Shown here one piece after another: positions 1 to 9,001 of a DNA stretch of 64,000 bases; the stretch's first letter is position 1, and each line of letters begins with the position of its first letter. The stretch spans positions 423,557 through 487,556 of the forward strand of contig NZ_AWFZ01000042.1 of the NCBI RefSeq assembly GCF_000463155.2, in the 5' to 3' direction. This DNA is from Siccibacter turicensis LMG 23730. GTDB taxonomy: Bacteria; Pseudomonadota; Gammaproteobacteria; Enterobacterales; Enterobacteriaceae. The translations under genes were made by a program, and so were the position numbers. Under the pieces are notes generated by a model. That model did no database searches. It saw only the letters and a list, made by a program, of their open reading frames with translations, and had not been told where the DNA came from.

Positions 1-1371
1 GCGCTGGTGAATCGTGGCGTGGACCGACACCTGCGTCTGGCGGTAACCGGATTGAGCCGCAGCGGAAAAACCGCGTTTATTACCGGGATGGTCAATCAGC
101 TGCTTAACCTGCACAGCGGGGCGCGGCTTCCGCTGCTGAGCGCCGCCCGCGAAGAGCGCCTGCTCGGCGTGAAGCGGGTGCCGCAGCGTGACTTCGGCAT
201 CCCGCGCTTCACCTACGACGAGGGCATCGCCCAGCTGTATGGGACGCCGCCCGCCTGGCCGACGCCGACGCGGGGCGTCAGTGAAATCCAGCTGGCGCTG
301 CGCTATCGCACCACGGATTCACTGCTGCGTCATTTCAAGGACACCGCCACTCTGTGGCTGGAGATTGTCGACTACCCCGGCGAATGGCTGCTTGACCTGC
401 CGATGCTGGCCCAGGACTACCCGAGCTGGTCCCGGCAGATGACCGGACTGCTCACCGGCGATCGCGCGGTGTGGGCCGCACGCTGGCGCGAACTGTGCAG
501 CACGCTAGACCCGCTGGCCCCGGCGGATGAAAACCGCCTGGCGGAGATCGCCCAGGCCTGGACCGACTACCTCGCCACCTGCAAGCGCGAAGGGCTGCAC
601 TTTATCCAGCCCGGTCGCTTCGTGCTGCCGGGCGATCTGGCCGGCGCGCCGGTACTGCAGTTTTTCCCCTGGCCGGACGTGGACGCCATCGGCGAAACCC
701 GGCTGGCCCAGGCAGATAAAACCACCAACGCCGGGATGCTGCGCGAGCGCTACAACTACTACTGCGAACGGGTGGTGAAGGGCTTTTATCGCGACCACTT
801 TTTGCATTTCGATCGCCAGATTGTACTGGTCGACTGTCTGCAACCGCTCAACAGCGGCCCGCAGGCGTTCAACGACATGCGTCTCGCCCTGACCCAGCTG
901 ATGCAGAGCTTTCACTACGGGCAGCGCACTCTGTTTCGCCGCCTGTTTTCGCCGGTCATCGACCGCCTGCTGTTTGCCGCCACTAAAGCGGACCACGTCA
1001 CCGTGGATCAGCACGCCAACATGGTGTCGCTGCTCCAGCAGCTGATTCAGGAGGCGTGGCAGAACGCCGCGTTTGAAGGCATTGCGATGGACTGCATGGG
1101 GCTGGCCTCCGTGCAGGCGACCCGCAGCGGGCTGGTGGACGTCAACGGAGAAAAAATCCCGGCGCTGCGCGGCAACCGCCTCAGCGACGGCGCGCCGCTG
1201 ACCGTCTACCCTGGCGAAGTGCCGGCCCGGTTACCCTCCACGGCTTTCTGGGAGAAACAGGGCTTCCAGTTTGAGGCTTTCCGGCCCATGAGCATGGACG
1301 TTGACCAGCCGCTGCCGCATATCCGGCTCGATGCCGCCCTGGAATTTTTAATCGGAGACAAATTACGATGA
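1..1371 (+). CDS. ycjX: YcjX-family P-loop ATPase/GTPase, 5' partial
   Basis: Partial gene: the reading frame is open from base 1, and E. coli YcjX has about eleven residues (ending Leu-Val-Asn-Arg-Gly) before the point where this frame enters, so the GTG at 7 is an internal Val codon and not the start. The Walker A motif GLSRSGKT lies near the N-terminus and is followed by the conserved [12 protein letters not shown] stretch; the C-terminus ends FLIGDKLR as in E. coli. The family (DUF463) is a predicted cytosolic nucleotide-binding stress protein, heat-shock (sigma-32) linked in E. coli; the biochemical role is not settled. It overlaps ycjF by 4 nt (ATGA), so the two are translationally coupled. 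Confidence 0.95.
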   Translation, partial: ALVNRGVDRHLRLAVTGLSRSGKTAFITGMVNQLLNLHSGARLPLLSAAREERLLGVKRVPQRDFGIPRFTYDEGIAQLYGTPPAWPTPTRGVSEIQLALRYRTTDSLLRHFKDTATLWLEIVDYPGEWLLDLPMLAQDYPSWSRQMTGLLTGDRAVWAARWRELCSTLDPLAPADENRLAEIAQAWTDYLATCKREGLHFIQPGRFVLPGDLAGAPVLQFFPWPDVDAIGETRLAQADKTTNAGMLRERYNYYCERVVKGFYRDHFLHFDRQIVLVDCLQPLNSGPQAFNDMRLALTQLMQSFHYGQRTLFRRLFSPVIDRLLFAATKADHVTVDQHANMVSLLQQLIQEAWQNAAFEGIAMDCMGLASVQATRSGLVDVNGEKIPALRGNRLSDGAPLTVYPGEVPARLPSTAFWEKQGFQFEAFRPMSMDVDQPLPHIRLDAALEFLIGDKLR

Positions 1372-2426
1372 GCGATCCGTTAAAGCCGCGTATCGATTTT
1401 GCCGACCCGCCGGAAAGCACGGTTGAGGAGCAGTACCGCGGGGCGCATGCCTTCAGCGAACCGGAAGCCGAGCGCTTTATGCCGGTTACCGCCTCGGACG
1501 AAACAATAATCGAAGAAGGGCCAGCGGAAGCGGCGGTGGATGCCGCGCTGCGCCCGAAACGCAGCCTGTGGCGCCGGATGGTGACCGCCGGACTGGGGCT
1601 GTTTGGCGTCAGCGTCGTGGCGCAGGGGATACAGTGGGGCTGGCAGGCATGGCAGACTCAGGACTGGATCGCTCTGGGTGGCTGCGCCGCCGGGGCGCTG
1701 ATCGTCGGGGCCGGTGTGGGCTCGCTCGCCACCGAGTGGCGCCGCCTGTACCGCCTGCGTGAGCGGGCCGACGCGCGTGACGAGGCCCGGGTGCTGCTTG
1801 CCAGCCACAGCATGGGTAAAGGGCGGGCGTTCTGCGAGCAGCTTGCCCGTCAGGCCGGACTCGATCAGGGCCATCCGGCGCTGCAGCGCTGGCATGCCGC
1901 CATTCACGAAACCCAGAACGACCGCGAAGTAGTGACGCTTTATGCGCATCTGGTCCAGCCGGTGCTGGATGCCCAGGCGCAGCGGCTTATCAGCCGCTCG
2001 GCGGCGGAGTCGACCCTGATGATTGCCGTCAGTCCGCTGGCGCTGGTGGATATGGCCTTTATCGCCTGGCGTAACCTGCGGTTGATCAACCGCATTGCCG
2101 CTATCTACGGTATCGAGCTGGGCTACTTCAGCCGCATCCGCCTGTTCCGGCTGGTATTGCTCAATATCGCCTTCGCCGGCGCCAGCGAACTGGTGCGTGA
2201 GGTTGGCATGGACTGGATTTCCCAGGATCTGGCCGCCCGGCTGTCGGCCCGTGCCGCGCAGGGTATCGGCGCCGGGCTGCTGACCGCGCGACTGGGCATC
2301 AAAGCCATGGAAATATGCCGCCCGCTGCCGTGGTTCGATAACGACAAGCCAAAGCTGGGGGATTTCCGCCGCCAGCTGATTGGTGAAGTCAAAGCGGCAA
2401 TGCAGAAGGGCAAAACGCCACAGTAA
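1368..2426 (+). CDS. ycjF: YcjF, TIGR01620-family inner membrane protein
   Basis: 352 residues, the usual family length. An acidic, proline-containing N-terminal tail of about 65 residues precedes two closely spaced hydrophobic segments (about residues 70-90 and 100-118, separated by the Trp-rich [10 protein letters not shown] turn), then a basic [17 protein letters not shown] helix and a C-terminal domain containing further hydrophobic stretches (around the [16 protein letters not shown] segment). The start overlaps the end of ycjX (ATGA), so the pair forms one operon. It is an inner membrane protein of unknown biochemical function, assigned by near full-length resemblance to E. coli YcjF and by synteny. 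Confidence 0.93.
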   Translation: MSDPLKPRIDFADPPESTVEEQYRGAHAFSEPEAERFMPVTASDETIIEEGPAEAAVDAALRPKRSLWRRMVTAGLGLFGVSVVAQGIQWGWQAWQTQDWIALGGCAAGALIVGAGVGSLATEWRRLYRLRERADARDEARVLLASHSMGKGRAFCEQLARQAGLDQGHPALQRWHAAIHETQNDREVVTLYAHLVQPVLDAQAQRLISRSAAESTLMIAVSPLALVDMAFIAWRNLRLINRIAAIYGIELGYFSRIRLFRLVLLNIAFAGASELVREVGMDWISQDLAARLSARAAQGIGAGLLTARLGIKAMEICRPLPWFDNDKPKLGDFRRQLIGEVKAAMQKGKTPQ

Positions 2427-2484
2427 AAAAAGAGGCGTCGTCATGGGACGACGCTGAACCGCGCGCGGGAAACCTGGGGGCTAT

Positions 2485-2516
2485 CTTCACGCGCTTCACG
2501 CGCTTCACGCGCTTCA
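2485..2516. repeat. 9-bp tandem repeat, about 3.5 copies
   Basis: The unit CTTCACGCG occurs three times head to tail (2485, 2494, 2503), followed by a fourth partial CTTCA. It lies in the 228-bp gap between ycjF and tyrR, about 50 bp upstream of the TyrR box and outside any gene. No function can be read from it; such an array can change copy number by slippage. Confidence 0.9.
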
Positions 2517-2564
2517 GGCCTGACCGCCTGACTTTACGGCAGGGCGCCCGTTTTTGCGCCAAAG

Positions 2565-2582
2565 TGTCAATGATTGTTGACA
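2565..2582 (+). promoter_or_regulatory. TyrR box upstream of tyrR
   Basis: TGTCAA-N6-TTGACA, a perfect inverted repeat agreeing with the TyrR box consensus TGTAAA-N6-TTTACA including the essential G and C. It lies 72 bp before the tyrR start codon. TyrR autoregulation is established in E. coli, so this is most simply the autoregulatory operator. The right half (TTGACA) also resembles a -35 hexamer, but no good -10 is found at 16-18 bp; TATTAT at 2612-2617 is too far, so the promoter assignment is open. Confidence 0.75.
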
Positions 2583-2654
2583 GATAGCTTCCCGGTGCCG
2601 GAGAGACAGAGTATTATCGGACCACCTTGCCCCTCTACCGTAAAGGCTGCTGTT

Positions 2655-4217
2655 ATGCGTCTGGAAGTATTTTGTGAAGACCGTATTGGTTTGACCCGTG
2701 AACTGCTCGATCTGCTGGTGCTGCGCAGCCTTGACCTGCGCGGGATTGAGATTGACCCGGTCGGGCGCATCTACCTCAGTTTCTCTTCTCTTGACTTCGA
2801 CGCCTTCAGCAGCCTGATGGCGGAAATCCGCCGTATCTCCGGCGTAACGGACGTGCGCACCATTGCCTGGATGCCCTCCGAGCGCGAACACCGGGCGCTT
2901 AGCGCGCTGCTGGAGGCGCTGCCGGAAGCGGTGCTGTCGCTGGACATGAAAAGCAAAGTGGAGCTGGCGAACCCGGCAAGCTGCGCGCTGTTTGGTCAGA
3001 GCGAAGACAAGCTGCGCAACCTCAATGCGTCAAGTCTGGTTGCCGGTTTTAACTTCTTGCGCTGGCTGGAGAGCAATCCCGTCGAGTCACACACCGAACA
3101 CGTGGTGATCGGCGGCCAGAACTTCCTGATGGAAATCACGCCGGTTCACCTGGAGAACGAGCAGGAGGGCAGTCTGCTGACCGGTGCGGTGGTGATGCTA
3201 CGCTCAACGGTGCGGATGGGTCGTCAGTTGCAGAACCTGACCCAGCAGGATCTCAGCGCGTTCAGCCAAATTGTTGCGGTAAGCCCTAAGATGCGCCACG
3301 TGCTCGACCAGGCGCGCAAGCTGGCGCAACTCAATGCGCCGCTGCTTATCGTCGGCGATACCGGCACCGGGAAAGATATGCTGGCGCACGCCTGCCACCT
3401 TGCCAGCCCGCGGGCCGACAAGCCTTACCTTGCGCTCAACTGTGCTTCGATCCCGGAAGATGCGGTAGAGAGCGAGCTGTTTGGTCATGCACCGGGTGCC
3501 TGGCCGACGGCGCTTGAGGGCAAAAAAGGGTTCTTTGAGCAGGCTAACGGCGGCTCGGTGCTGCTCGATGAGATCGGCGAGATGTCGCCGGGCATGCAGA
3601 CCAAGCTGCTGCGTTTCCTGAACGACGGCACCTTCCGCCGCGTAGGGGAGGACAGCGAAGTTCATGTCGACGTTCGCGTCATCTGTGCCACCCAGAAAAA
3701 CCTGGTCGAGCTGGTGCAGAAAGGGGCGTTTCGCGAGGATCTCTATTACCGCCTGAACGTGCTGACGCTGAATCTGCCGCCGCTGCGCGACCGCCCGCAG
3801 GACATCATGCCGCTTACCGAAATGTTCGTGGCCCGTTTTGCCGACGAGCAGGGGCTTGCGCGTCCGAAGCTCTCCAGCGAGCTGAGCACCATCCTGACCC
3901 GCTACTCCTGGCCGGGTAACGTGCGCCAGCTGAAAAACGCCATCTACCGCGCCCTGACCCAGCTTGAAGGGTATGAACTCAAGCCTCAGGATATTCTGCT
4001 GCCGGACTTTGACGCCACGGCGCTGCCGGTGGGCGAAGAGGCGATGGAAGGGTCGCTGGACGATATCACGCGCCGCTTCGAGCGCTCGGTACTGACCCAG
4101 CTTTACCGCACCTATCCCAGCACCCGTAAGCTGGCAAGACGGCTTGGCGTCTCCCATACCGCGATTGCCAATAAGCTGCGTGAATATGGCTTAAGCCAGC
4201 GCAAGACCGAAGAGTAG
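2655..4217 (+). CDS. tyrR: TyrR, aromatic amino acid regulator
   Basis: 520 residues from the ATG at 2655 (MRLEVFCEDR, matching E. coli TyrR); the upstream in-frame extension is rejected because it runs through the operator. Order of parts: N-terminal ACT domain (about 1-75), PAS domain (about 80-190), AAA+ domain with Walker A GDTGTGKD at 234-241 and Walker B VLLDEIGEM, and a C-terminal helix-turn-helix (KLARRLGVSHTAIANKL). It represses or activates aromatic amino acid biosynthesis and transport genes in response to Tyr, Phe, Trp and ATP. The sigma-54-contact loop is degenerate: GAWPTA at 281-286 instead of GAFTGA, consistent with a protein acting on sigma-70 promoters. Confidence 0.97.
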   Translation: MRLEVFCEDRIGLTRELLDLLVLRSLDLRGIEIDPVGRIYLSFSSLDFDAFSSLMAEIRRISGVTDVRTIAWMPSEREHRALSALLEALPEAVLSLDMKSKVELANPASCALFGQSEDKLRNLNASSLVAGFNFLRWLESNPVESHTEHVVIGGQNFLMEITPVHLENEQEGSLLTGAVVMLRSTVRMGRQLQNLTQQDLSAFSQIVAVSPKMRHVLDQARKLAQLNAPLLIVGDTGTGKDMLAHACHLASPRADKPYLALNCASIPEDAVESELFGHAPGAWPTALEGKKGFFEQANGGSVLLDEIGEMSPGMQTKLLRFLNDGTFRRVGEDSEVHVDVRVICATQKNLVELVQKGAFREDLYYRLNVLTLNLPPLRDRPQDIMPLTEMFVARFADEQGLARPKLSSELSTILTRYSWPGNVRQLKNAIYRALTQLEGYELKPQDILLPDFDATALPVGEEAMEGSLDDITRRFERSVLTQLYRTYPSTRKLARRLGVSHTAIANKLREYGLSQRKTEE

Positions 4218-4221
4218 GCAC

Positions 4222-4250
4222 AAAAAAGCCTCCGTCAGGAGGCTTTTTTT
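4222..4250. terminator. Bidirectional terminator, tyrR/tpx
   Basis: AAAAAAGCCTCC-GTCA-GGAGGCTTTTTTT: an 8-bp GC-rich stem flanked by an A-run and a T-run, placed between the convergent tyrR and tpx genes and able to serve both. Confidence 0.92.
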
Positions 4251-4268
4251 ATGGCGCAGATAACGCGA

Positions 4269-4775
4269 TCAGGCGTTGAGCGCGTTCAGGGCCGCGCTGT
4301 AGTCCGGCTCCTGGGTGATCTCATTAACCAACTGGCTGAACACTACGTCGTCGTTCTCGTTAAGCACGACCAGGGCGCGCGCGGTCAGGCCCTTCAGGGC
4401 GCCTTCAGCTATAGCCACGCCGTACTGCTGCTGAAACTCCGGGTTGCGCAGGGTAGAGAGGGTGACCACGTTGCTCAGGCCTTCCGCGCCGCAGAAGCGT
4501 GACTGGGCGAACGGCAGGTCGGCGGAGATGCACAGCACCACGGTGTTGTCCATTTCAGTCGCCAGCTGATTAAACTTACGAACCGACGCGGCGCAAACGC
4601 CGGTGTCGATGCTCGGGAAAATATTCAACACTTTACGCTTGCCAGCATACTGGCTCAGCGCCACATCAGAGAGATCTTTGGCGACCAGGCTGAACGGCTG
4701 CGCTTTGCTGCCAGGCTGCGGGATCTGACCGGCAACGGATACGGGATTACCCTGAAAATGGACGAGTTGTGACAT
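4269..4775 (-). CDS. tpx: Thiol peroxidase (atypical 2-Cys peroxiredoxin)
   Basis: 168 residues, collinear with E. coli Tpx. The peroxidatic Cys61 sits in [14 protein letters not shown] and the resolving Cys95 in [11 protein letters not shown], the spacing of the Tpx class. It reduces H2O2 and alkyl hydroperoxides with electrons from thioredoxin; in E. coli it is periplasm-associated in some reports but this sequence has no signal peptide. The ATG is preceded by GGAAGATAACC. Transcribed towards tyrR and ending at the shared terminator. Confidence 0.97.
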   Translation of the reverse strand: MSQLVHFQGNPVSVAGQIPQPGSKAQPFSLVAKDLSDVALSQYAGKRKVLNIFPSIDTGVCAASVRKFNQLATEMDNTVVLCISADLPFAQSRFCGAEGLSNVVTLSTLRNPEFQQQYGVAIAEGALKGLTARALVVLNENDDVVFSQLVNEITQEPDYSAALNALNA

Positions 4776-4934
4776 GGTTATCTTCCTGTTTACATAGAGT
4801 TAACGTCGTCGGCTAGTGTATGCCATGATGAAGTGTTTGAATATACAAAGTTAAATTAGTGAGATGAATGCGTGACCGGCCAAAACTGTGTCCTGGCTCG
4901 CATTATGTACCCCGCTGTCCCAGGAGAGAAGGTG

Positions 4935-5912
4935 ATGAGAACCGTCAGGGTGTACGAAGAAGCATGGCCGTTACATACCCCTTTTGTTATCGCGCGCGGT
5001 AGCCGCAGCGAAGCCGTGGTTGTGGTGGTGGAAATCAGCGAAGACGGCATTAAGGGCGTGGGCGAGTGCACGCCCTATCCCCGTTATGGGGAGAGCACCG
5101 CCTCGGTGCTGGCCGAAATCGCCGCGCTGATCCCCCAGCTTGAAGCGGGCATGTCGCGCGAGTCCCTGCAGCAGGCGTTGCCGGCGGGTGCGGCACGCAA
5201 TGCCGTAGACTGCGCGCTGTGGGATCTTGAGGCGCGTCAGCATCAGCAGACGCTGGCCCAGTACCTCGGGACGACCATCCCACCCGAGATCGTGACCGCG
5301 CAGACGGTGGTACTCGGGGATGCGCAACAGATGGCCAGCAGCGCGGCGCTGCTGTATGAGAAGGGCGCCCGGCTGCTCAAGGTTAAGCTCGACGACCACT
5401 ATATCACCGAGCGCATGATGGCGATCCGCGCCGCGGTGCCGGACGCCACGCTGATTGTCGATGCCAACGAGTCCTGGCACAGCGAGGGGCTGGCGGCCCG
5501 CTGTCAGCTGCTCGCCGATGTGGGAGTGGCGATGCTGGAGCAGCCGCTGCCTGCCAGCGACGACGGCGCGCTGGCAAACTTCATTCATCCACTGCCGATC
5601 TGCGCGGATGAGAGTTGCCATACCCGGAGCAGCCTGAAGGCGTTGCAGGGGCGCTATGAGATGGTCAACGTCAAGCTGGATAAAACCGGCGGGCTGACCG
5701 AGGCGCTGGCGCTGGCGACCGCGGCGAAGGAGCAGGGGTTTGACGTGATGCTGGGCTGTATGCTCTGTACTTCGAGAGCCATCAGCGCGGCGCTGCCGCT
5801 GGTGTCCCGGGCGCGGTTTGCCGATCTTGACGGCCCGACCTGGCTGGCGGTGGACGTGGAGCCGGGCCTGCCGTTTGGCACCGGCTCGCTGCGGTTTTCC
5901 GATTACCAGTGA
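4935..5912 (+). CDS. ycjG: L-Ala-D/L-Glu epimerase (muconate lactonizing enzyme family)
   Basis: 325 residues from ATG 4935, chosen over the upstream in-frame start at 4872 because of the AGGAGAGAAGGTG ribosome site and the match MRTVxVxEEAWPLHTPFVIARGSRSE to E. coli YcjG. Enolase-superfamily features are visible: Lys in LLKVKLDDH, Asp in LIVDANESW, Glu in MLEQPLP, Asp in CADESCH and Lys in VNVKLDKTGG. It epimerises L-Ala-D-Glu from murein tripeptide to L-Ala-L-Glu, which can then be hydrolysed. Its 3' end overlaps convergent mpaA, the enzyme that produces its substrate, by 10 bp. Confidence 0.95.
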   Translation: MRTVRVYEEAWPLHTPFVIARGSRSEAVVVVVEISEDGIKGVGECTPYPRYGESTASVLAEIAALIPQLEAGMSRESLQQALPAGAARNAVDCALWDLEARQHQQTLAQYLGTTIPPEIVTAQTVVLGDAQQMASSAALLYEKGARLLKVKLDDHYITERMMAIRAAVPDATLIVDANESWHSEGLAARCQLLADVGVAMLEQPLPASDDGALANFIHPLPICADESCHTRSSLKALQGRYEMVNVKLDKTGGLTEALALATAAKEQGFDVMLGCMLCTSRAISAALPLVSRARFADLDGPTWLAVDVEPGLPFGTGSLRFSDYQ

Positions 5913-6604
5913 AGCAGACGGGTCATGGCGTCCAGATAGCGCGCCGTGGCCTCATCCGCGGAAACCGGCGGGAATTCGGCGGTGATGCAGTGCAGATCCT
6001 GGTCTGCACACCAGCTGCCGAACGAGCCGGGCGTCGCGTATCCCACGCTGCTGACCAGCGGCAGTTCAAACGCCTGTGCCAGCCACTCACCGAGCGGGCT
6101 TTTCCTCGCATCCTCAATACAGCCCAGCGGATCGTGAAACGACACGACCCACGCCGGTTTAATGCTGTGGATCAGCTGGCACAGCGCCGCGGTTTCCGGC
6201 TCGGAGCCGGCCCTCTCGCCGGTTGACAGCAGTACGTCGCGCTCGCTGGCCTCAGAGTTCCAGCGGTACACCGTCTCGCCGGGCCGCCAGTTGGCCGCCG
6301 GAAAGTTGCGGTTGAGATCGACGCCGCGCGCGTTGGCGCGCAGCCCGAGCTGACAGCCGTCGGGATTCACCGCCAGCACCACGTGGTGACGACGCAGCGC
6401 GGGCTCAAGGCTGCGCAGGGCGCAGGAGAGCGTCACCTGGGCGGCACCCTCGTCGCCGTGGGTGGCGGCAATAATCAGCCCGCTCTTCTCGTGGGCTTCA
6501 GGGGCAGGGAACCACAGCAGCGGCGCACCCAGTACGGATTCTCCGTAGCGCCGGGAGTGCAGGGGCAGCATGCCGCGATCGGGGCGGGGACGCAGGGTCG
6601 TCAT
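5903..6604 (-). CDS. mpaA: Murein peptide amidase A
   Basis: 233 residues; M14-type zinc carboxypeptidase fold. The metal-binding H-x-x-E appears as ATHGDEGAA, the substrate Arg/Asn region as RANARGVDLNRNFPAANW, and a later His in VVSFHDPLG; the catalytic Glu is probably in HCITAEFPP. It cleaves the gamma-D-Glu-meso-DAP bond of murein tripeptide in the cytoplasm, giving L-Ala-D-Glu for YcjG. Slightly shorter than E. coli MpaA (about 240). Start supported by AAGGAAAGAG just upstream. Its stop codon lies inside the 3' end of ycjG. Confidence 0.94.
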   Translation of the reverse strand: MTTLRPRPDRGMLPLHSRRYGESVLGAPLLWFPAPEAHEKSGLIIAATHGDEGAAQVTLSCALRSLEPALRRHHVVLAVNPDGCQLGLRANARGVDLNRNFPAANWRPGETVYRWNSEASERDVLLSTGERAGSEPETAALCQLIHSIKPAWVVSFHDPLGCIEDARKSPLGEWLAQAFELPLVSSVGYATPGSFGSWCADQDLHCITAEFPPVSADEATARYLDAMTRLLHW

Positions 6605-6877
6605 CTCTTTCCTTATTAACTCAGCCGGTTATGTTCGCAGTGTTAAGCAAAACGGCCGTTTCGGCAAGCCACTTACCCGGCCTGGTTCACGCTTTCGGGC
6701 TGCAAACGCCGCGCGGGAATAAGGATCTGTAATAGAGTATGACGAGCGTGTGAAAGCCGCATGGCAGAATGATGACGACGCGCCGACTATACTGTGTAAA
6801 AATCAAGGGATTAGCCTTATATCTTCGCAGCGGCCCGTCGGGCGCGGCGTATTCAGACTGAATCAGAAGGGGATCGC

Positions 6878-8497
6878 ATGAAATTGCCTGTGGGATGGTC
6901 TTGTTTTGCAGTACTGGTGGCCGGGGCGTTTTCCAGCGCCTGGGCCGCTGACGTGCCGGCGGGCGCCACGCTTGCCAAAAAGCAGGAGCTGGTGCGTCAC
7001 ATTAAAGATGAACCTGCGTCGCTCGACCCGGTGAAAGCCGTGGGCCTGCCGGAGATCCAGGTCATTCGCGATCTGTTTGAGGGGCTGGTCAATCAGGATG
7101 AAAAAGGCACGCTGATCCCGGGCGTCGCTACCCGCTGGCAGAGCAATGACAACCGCGTCTGGACTTTTACCCTGCGCGATGACGCCCGCTGGTCTGACGG
7201 CACGCCGGTCACCGCGGATGATTTTGTCTACAGCTGGCAGCGCCTGGTCGACCCGAAAAACACTTCGCCGTTTGCCTGGTTTGCCGCGCTGGCGGGCATT
7301 GCCAACGCGCAGGCGATTATTGATGGCAAGCAGGCGCCTGCCACGCTGGGCGTCAGGGCGACGGATAAGCGGACCCTGACGGTGCAGCTCGACAAGCCGG
7401 TGCCGTTCTTCCCGAACCTGGCGGCAAACTTTGCGCTCTACCCGGTGCCGAAAGCGACAGTTGAAAAATTCGGCAACGACTGGACGAAGCCTGGAAACCT
7501 GGTGGGGAACGGCGCTTACGTGTTACAGGATCGCGTGGTGAACGAGAAGCTGGTGGTGGTGCCGAATACCCACTACTGGGACAACGCCAAAACCGTGCTG
7601 CAAAAGGTCACCTTCCTGCCCATCAACCAGGAGTCTGCCGCCACCAAACGTTATCTGGCAGGGGATATCGACATCACCGAGTCGTTCCCGAAGAACCTCT
7701 ATCAGAAACTGCTGAAGGATATCCCCGGTCAGGTCTATACCCCGGCGCAGCTTGGCACCTATTACTATGCGTTTAACACCCAGAAAGGGCCGACGGCGGA
7801 TCCCCGGGTGCGTCTGGCGCTGAGCATGACCATAGACCGGCGGCTGATGGCGGAAAAAGTATTGGGTACCGGCGAAAAGCCGGCCTGGCGCTTCACGCCG
7901 GACGTTACGGCAGGCTTTACGCCGCGCCCGGCGCGCATGGAGGAGATGAGCCAGCAGGAGCTGAACGCCGAAGCGAAGACTCTGCTTAAGGCTGCAGGAT
8001 ACGGGCCTGGCCGTCCGCTTAACCTGACGCTGCTCTATAACACCTCTGAGAACCACCAGAAGATCGCCATTGCCGTGGCGTCGATGTGGAAGAAAAACCT
8101 CGGCGTGGACGTGAAGCTGCAGAACCAGGAGTGGAAAACCTATATCGACAGCCGCAACACCGGGAACTTCGACGTTATCCGCGCCTCCTGGGTGGGGGAT
8201 TACAACGAGCCATCGACCTTCCTGTCGCTGCTGACCTCTTCCCACAGCGGGAACATCGCGCGCTTTAAGGATCCGGCCTATGACAAAGTGATCGAACAGG
8301 CCAGTATCGAAACCACCGACAACGCGCGCAACGCCGATTACAACGAAGCGGAAAATATCATTGCCAGCAAAGCGCCGATTGCGCCTATTTACCAGTACAC
8401 CAACGGGCGACTGATCAAGCCGTGGCTCAAAGGGTACCCCATCAACAACCCGGAAGACGTGGCCTACAGCCGCACCATGTATATCCTCGCGCACTAG
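6878..8497 (+). CDS. mppA: Murein tripeptide-binding periplasmic protein MppA
   Basis: 539 residues. A Sec signal peptide (MKLPVGWSCFAVLVAGAFSSAWA) is followed by a mature protein almost collinear with E. coli MppA, including QELVRHIKDEPASLDP, the SBP_bac_5 signature region and the AYSRTMYILAH end. It binds L-Ala-gamma-D-Glu-meso-DAP and delivers it to the oligopeptide permease. With mpaA and ycjG beside it, this locus holds import, cleavage and epimerisation of the same cell-wall fragment. The 273-bp region upstream holds the leader; AGAAGGGGATCGC gives the ribosome site. In E. coli two small genes lie between mpaA and mppA; they are absent here. Confidence 0.96.
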   Translation: MKLPVGWSCFAVLVAGAFSSAWAADVPAGATLAKKQELVRHIKDEPASLDPVKAVGLPEIQVIRDLFEGLVNQDEKGTLIPGVATRWQSNDNRVWTFTLRDDARWSDGTPVTADDFVYSWQRLVDPKNTSPFAWFAALAGIANAQAIIDGKQAPATLGVRATDKRTLTVQLDKPVPFFPNLAANFALYPVPKATVEKFGNDWTKPGNLVGNGAYVLQDRVVNEKLVVVPNTHYWDNAKTVLQKVTFLPINQESAATKRYLAGDIDITESFPKNLYQKLLKDIPGQVYTPAQLGTYYYAFNTQKGPTADPRVRLALSMTIDRRLMAEKVLGTGEKPAWRFTPDVTAGFTPRPARMEEMSQQELNAEAKTLLKAAGYGPGRPLNLTLLYNTSENHQKIAIAVASMWKKNLGVDVKLQNQEWKTYIDSRNTGNFDVIRASWVGDYNEPSTFLSLLTSSHSGNIARFKDPAYDKVIEQASIETTDNARNADYNEAENIIASKAPIAPIYQYTNGRLIKPWLKGYPINNPEDVAYSRTMYILAH

Positions 8498-8506
8498 GTT
8501 GCGATG

Positions 8507-8540
8507 AAAAAAAACCACGCCTCAGGGCGTGGTTTTTTTT
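8507..8540 (+). terminator. mppA terminator
   Basis: AAAACCACGC-CTCAGG-GCGTGGTTTT followed by further Ts, starting 10 bp after the mppA stop: a strong intrinsic terminator. Confidence 0.93.
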
Positions 8541-9001
8541 ATCTCTGCTGCTGAAAGAAACCCGGCGCGAGCCGGGCACCTCAGGCTATCATCATCAACA
8601 GAACAGGTGTCATCCGGCGTTGTTTTTTATTGTGCCGGACCCTCCAGAGGAGGAAAACAAAAGGCATATACCGCGCGGCAGATGGCATTATCCGGCAGCG
8701 CAGCGGAACAGACGCTAACGCGTTTTTTCGCGCCGGGCAATATGCCGCGGCAGGCGTGGCCATCCGGTCGGGCGTCGAAAACGCGGTTACGACGCCGGAT
8801 TCTGGTGAAAGCGTGGGGATGATGCGCTCCGGGCTGACATAACCTCACGTGCCGGGACGGTTTTCAGGCAGGAAATATTATTTATTGCGGCTGGCATAAC
8901 CTGCTGCGCCGCCGTGGAAAAGCACTTCCCGTGAAGGGGTTGCGTCGGCGGCAGGGCTGGCTAGACTACAGCATCATGTCTGACCCGGAAAAAGAGGGAA
9001 C
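8541..9001. other. 461-bp intergenic region, mppA-zntB
   Basis: No gene is supported here: overlapping short frames exist on both strands but none has a convincing ribosome site or recognisable product. A hairpin at 8561-8576 (CCCGGC-GCGA-GCCGGG) read on the minus strand is followed by TTTCTTT and so looks like an intrinsic terminator for leftward transcription, yet no minus-strand gene lies upstream of it. In E. coli K-12 this junction holds ynaI, uspE, fnr, ogt and other genes, all absent here. The zntB promoter must lie at the right end; AAAAAGAGGGAAC precedes its GTG. Confidence 0.6.

Noticed and set aside
8422-8848. Several overlapping short frames on both strands after mppA
   Set aside because: They overlap the terminator or each other, lack ribosome sites and have no recognisable product.
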